Notes under the pieces: model-generated | The model's database searches: none | Told to the model about the DNA's origin: nothing | The model's input: only the letters and a program-made list of their open reading frames with translations | Position numbers and translations under genes: made by a program | Origin: an uncultured Ectothiorhodospiraceae bacterium | GTDB taxonomy: Bacteria; Pseudomonadota; Gammaproteobacteria; UBA9214 | Reading direction: 5' to 3' | NCBI GenBank assembly: GCA_947258515.1 | Contig: CAMYIO010000009.1 | Coordinates: forward strand, 1 to 37,447 | DNA: 37,447 nt | In this document: piece by piece, positions 34,985-37,447 of the stretch | Layout of the letters: every line of letters begins with the position of its first letter | Numbering within the stretch: position 1 is the stretch's first letter

Positions 34985-37094
34985 GTTTTGATATTAATGT
35001 TTCAGCTTCGTTCTTCTGCTCGTCGTTGCCCTCTTCCAGCACCTCACCGAGGATGCTACGCGCACCTTCAGGATCACCCATATCCAGGTAAGCACGGGCA
35101 AGATCGAGCTTCGTCGTGACTTCGTCTGAGGTACTCAGCAGCCCTTCCGATGCTTCTTCCTCATCAAAAGCAGCTTCAGCATCGGCTGTGTCAATTGCCT
35201 CGTCCATTGTATACTCGATACTTTCAGGCAGCTCTGGTTCCGGGCTGTCGTCCATGGCATCACCAGGATGATCCTGCGGACCTTCCATTTCGTGAAGGCC
35301 TGTGTCGTGATCGCTATGGGGATCGGCAGTATGAATCGCTGCAGCACGATACAGCTCATTGCCCGGCGACATGGCATACCCCATTGAAGCCACCTGCATC
35401 CAGGCGGCATCCTCTTCTGTGACACCCTCGCGAAAATCACTGGCTTCACGGTCAAATGCAGCCATATTTCCGGCAGCATGGTAGACCTCAAGCAGCTTCA
35501 GGCGGATGGCGCTATCCCCCGGTGAGCTGGCCAATGCAGCCTGCAATACGTCCTCAGCCTGCTGGATCCTTCCATAGGCGAGGTACACATCAGCCTCGGT
35601 CAAGGGGTCACTTTCATTGTTGGCCGGTTCGGAACCAGCCTGAGCCGGCTGTTCCGGTTCCGTATCATGCTCGTCAAAAACAGGGGGTGTCCGCTCTTGC
35701 CGGGAGCCGGTTGCCGCGTTGGCCATGCGACCTTCCAGTGTCACCTCATCATCAAAGATATCCGTGTGGTTCCTTTTCCGTGTTGAGGTCCAGAGAAAAC
35801 CACCGAGCAACATCGCGACCAGTACGCCGAGGCCGGCGAGCAGCGGATTATCCATCAACTGGTTGACGATTCCTCTGGGTTCATCCGCCGCTTTATCCAT
35901 GACAGGCGCATCTTCGTCAACAGTCTCTGTTGCAGTCGCCTCGGCCAGCCGGGTTTCATCCAGGGTTTCCTGTGCCGCCTCTTCAGGCGCTGTCTCGCCG
36001 GCTGCGACGGCCTCGTTGTCGATGCCGTCCGAAAGACGTTGTTGTATGCTGGCGAGCGCTTCATCCTTCAGTTCCAGCAGGCGTTTCATGGTTTCAACCT
36101 GGTCTTCCAGTTCAGTTACCTGCGACTGGTATTCCGCCGACCGGGCCTTGCTGGTTTCCGCCTCTTCTGTTGCCAGTGCAAGCTGTTGATTCAGTATCCC
36201 GGTGTTGGGTTCTCCGCTGTCACCTGTCGCCTCAACCGGGTCGCCAGACGTGGCGGTACCGTCTGCGGCGCCGATCTCAGGGGCCATCAGCTGCAAGCGC
36301 GATTCTGTGGTCACTGCTTTTTCAGGGGCGGCGTCGGTTTCAGCGACTGGCGTCGTTTCCTGCAGTGGCTCGGCGGGTTGGATGCCCTCCTTCCATTCAG
36401 CATACTGGCGCTGGGTTTCCGCATAGGCCGCCGAGGCCCTAAGCGACTGTATCTCACTCCGTGAGGGGATCTTCAGGGTTGCACCGGCATTGAGTTTGTT
36501 AATATTGTTGTCTGCGAAGGCCTGTGGATTTTCCCTCTGTAATGCCAGCATCATCTGGTGCATCGATATGTCGCTACCCGGACGGAGCTTTTCGGCAATC
36601 GACCACAAGGTCTCATTGCGCCTGATTGCTCCATAGCTGTCAGCGGATACAGACGTTACTGGTGCTGCTGTACGAACCGCTGCCGATGCCGGCCGGCTTG
36701 CGCCGCGGTACTGTGGCTGAACAACCGCCGGGGCGGCAGGCACACGGCTGACGGGGGTGGCGGGCCTGGCAGGCGCTACCGGCATGGTGACAGGCGGATC
36801 TACCAGCACGGTGTATTGACGTAACAGGTGCCCGTTTGGCCATGTGAGTTCAAGCAGGAACTCCAGGAACGGCTCTTGAACGGCGCTGCGACTGGTGATT
36901 CTGACCACGGTATTGCCACGCTTGTCTGTTTCTATGCTGAAATCGAAGTCATTGAGAATTCTGGAGCGTGACAAGCCGATGCGCTGGTGGTCTGCCTGGG
37001 AGGCCAGGGTGACTGTCACCGTGGAAAGATCGGCAGCGGCTGCTGATGTCAAGTCAATGGATGCCTTCATCGGCTGGTTGAGGGCCGACTGCAT
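34977..37094 (-). CDS. fimV: FimV-family polar/pilus scaffold protein, lacking a visible signal peptide
   Basis: FimV is an inner-membrane peptidoglycan-binding hub protein required for type IV pilus function and polar localisation in Pseudomonas. Homology starts at once with SALNQPMKASIDL, then EPFLEFLLELTWPNGHLLRQYTVLVDPP (about 74-101), a proline-rich stretch (102-150), a LysM domain (about 154-210), a coiled coil (about 302-355), a membrane segment at about 417-436 followed by TSTRKR, a long acidic cytoplasmic region, tetratricopeptide-like helices (about 515-570) and the FimV C-terminal domain (about 658-705). Normal FimV has a signal peptide and LGLGEI before SALNQP. Here an in-frame stop lies about 60 bp upstream of ATG 37094 and the intervening codons are not hydrophobic. 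Either it is truncated or the region is wrong. Confidence 0.88.
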   Translation of the reverse strand: MQSALNQPMKASIDLTSAAAADLSTVTVTLASQADHQRIGLSRSRILNDFDFSIETDKRGNTVVRITSRSAVQEPFLEFLLELTWPNGHLLRQYTVLVDPPVTMPVAPARPATPVSRVPAAPAVVQPQYRGASRPASAAVRTAAPVTSVSADSYGAIRRNETLWSIAEKLRPGSDISMHQMMLALQRENPQAFADNNINKLNAGATLKIPSRSEIQSLRASAAYAETQRQYAEWKEGIQPAEPLQETTPVAETDAAPEKAVTTESRLQLMAPEIGAADGTATSGDPVEATGDSGEPNTGILNQQLALATEEAETSKARSAEYQSQVTELEDQVETMKRLLELKDEALASIQQRLSDGIDNEAVAAGETAPEEAAQETLDETRLAEATATETVDEDAPVMDKAADEPRGIVNQLMDNPLLAGLGVLVAMLLGGFLWTSTRKRNHTDIFDDEVTLEGRMANAATGSRQERTPPVFDEHDTEPEQPAQAGSEPANNESDPLTEADVYLAYGRIQQAEDVLQAALASSPGDSAIRLKLLEVYHAAGNMAAFDREASDFREGVTEEDAAWMQVASMGYAMSPGNELYRAAAIHTADPHSDHDTGLHEMEGPQDHPGDAMDDSPEPELPESIEYTMDEAIDTADAEAAFDEEEASEGLLSTSDEVTTKLDLARAYLDMGDPEGARSILGEVLEEGNDEQKNEAETLISKLA

Positions 37095-37210
37095 GTCAAT
37101 CGTACATGCCTGGATCCCCTTTTGTTGTCCTAGCCATAGATTACGAGTAATAAATTACAATCCTTGTGCGAGAGTACAGTACCGAAGTTGTCCTGGTGGC
37201 AGACTATATA

Positions 37211-37447
37211 TCAGAAATACTTTTCGACCAAAATTTCGGCAATCTGAATACTGTTGAGTGCAGCACCCTTGCGTACGTTATCGGCCACAACCCACAGATC
37301 TAAGCCCCGCGGGTGGGAAATATCTTCCCTGATTCGACCGACATAAACCGGGTCGTGGTTGGCACCTTCGGAAACGGCTGTCGGGTAACCACCATCCTTG
37401 CGTTCGTCCAGCACCACAACGCCGGGTGTTTTCTGCAGCAGGGCGGT
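37211..37447 (-). CDS. asd: Aspartate-semialdehyde dehydrogenase, C-terminal part
   Basis: Asd reduces aspartyl phosphate to the semialdehyde used for lysine, threonine, methionine and diaminopimelate. Only the last 78 residues are in the window; the frame is open to the right edge, where the 5' part continues. The segment PTAVSEGANHDPVYVGRIRE, then LDLWVVADNVRKGAALNSIQIAE, is the family's C-terminal signature. It lies upstream of fimV in the same direction, with 116 bp between them and no clear terminator. The asd-fimV-truA order agrees with Pseudomonas. Confidence 0.95.
   Translation of the reverse strand, partial: TALLQKTPGVVVLDERKDGGYPTAVSEGANHDPVYVGRIREDISHPRGLDLWVVADNVRKGAALNSIQIAEILVEKYF

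Overview
The window looks like a gammaproteobacterial core-chromosome segment. The evidence is the gene families, tRNAs with encoded CCA ends, LpxH, FimV, the FabI type, and gene order. From memory, the order matches two blocks that are separate in Pseudomonas: lpxH-ppi-cysS-folD-tRNAs-tig-clpP-clpX-lon-hup-ppiD-fabI-peptide ABC transporter, and metZ-purF-cvpA-dedD-folC-accD-trpA/B/F-truA-fimV-asd. Here they are joined at about 22.2-24.2 kb. No species can be named. I see no insertion sequence, phage, CRISPR array or defence island; coding density is high and no gene-free stretch exceeds 300 bp. The longest are 13712-13959 (lon promoter and a clpX-distal inverted repeat), 18126-18371 (divergent tRNA and folD control region) and 17546-17730 (tRNA-Leu control region and a terminator).

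Region by region. 1-6446 (minus): a four-gene peptide/oligopeptide ABC importer with overlapping genes; its ATPase runs off the left edge. 6600-7385 (plus): fabI. 7397-10624 (minus): an acidic amino-acid/dicarboxylate symporter behind ppiD. 10734-11104 (minus): tRNA-Asp, tRNA-Val and an unusually short HU gene. 11297-17361 (minus): lon, clpX, clpP and tig, the protein quality-control cluster, with a good heat-shock (sigma-32-type) promoter before lon. 17461-18125 (minus): tRNA-Leu, then Lys, His, Arg and Pro, the last four behind one strong promoter. 18372-19226 (plus): folD. 19234-20637 (minus): cysS. 20793-22151 (plus): a cyclophilin and lpxH. 22156-37447 (minus): an unrecognised lipoprotein, a glycerate-kinase-family protein, metZ, purF, cvpA, dedD, folC, accD, trpA, trpB, trpF, truA, an orphan EcfT/CbiQ-like membrane protein, fimV and the C-terminus of asd.

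Themes: folding and proteolysis (trigger factor, ClpXP, Lon, PpiD, cyclophilin), one-carbon/folate metabolism (FolD, FolC), fatty-acid synthesis (FabI, AccD), lipid A (LpxH), tryptophan, methionine and purine synthesis, and a polar/pilus scaffold (FimV).

The window is mostly ordinary. The points most worth a second look are: HU is 66 instead of about 90 residues, as if by an in-frame internal deletion; FimV lacks any visible signal peptide; the cyclophilin has a second, stronger internal start that would give a cytoplasmic isoform; a terminator-like hairpin sits just before metZ and another just before hup; a 16-bp perfect inverted repeat overlaps the folC stop codon; and the ABC substrate-binding protein carries signals for inner-membrane retention at both ends. 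I did not find evidence for a wholly new multi-gene system.
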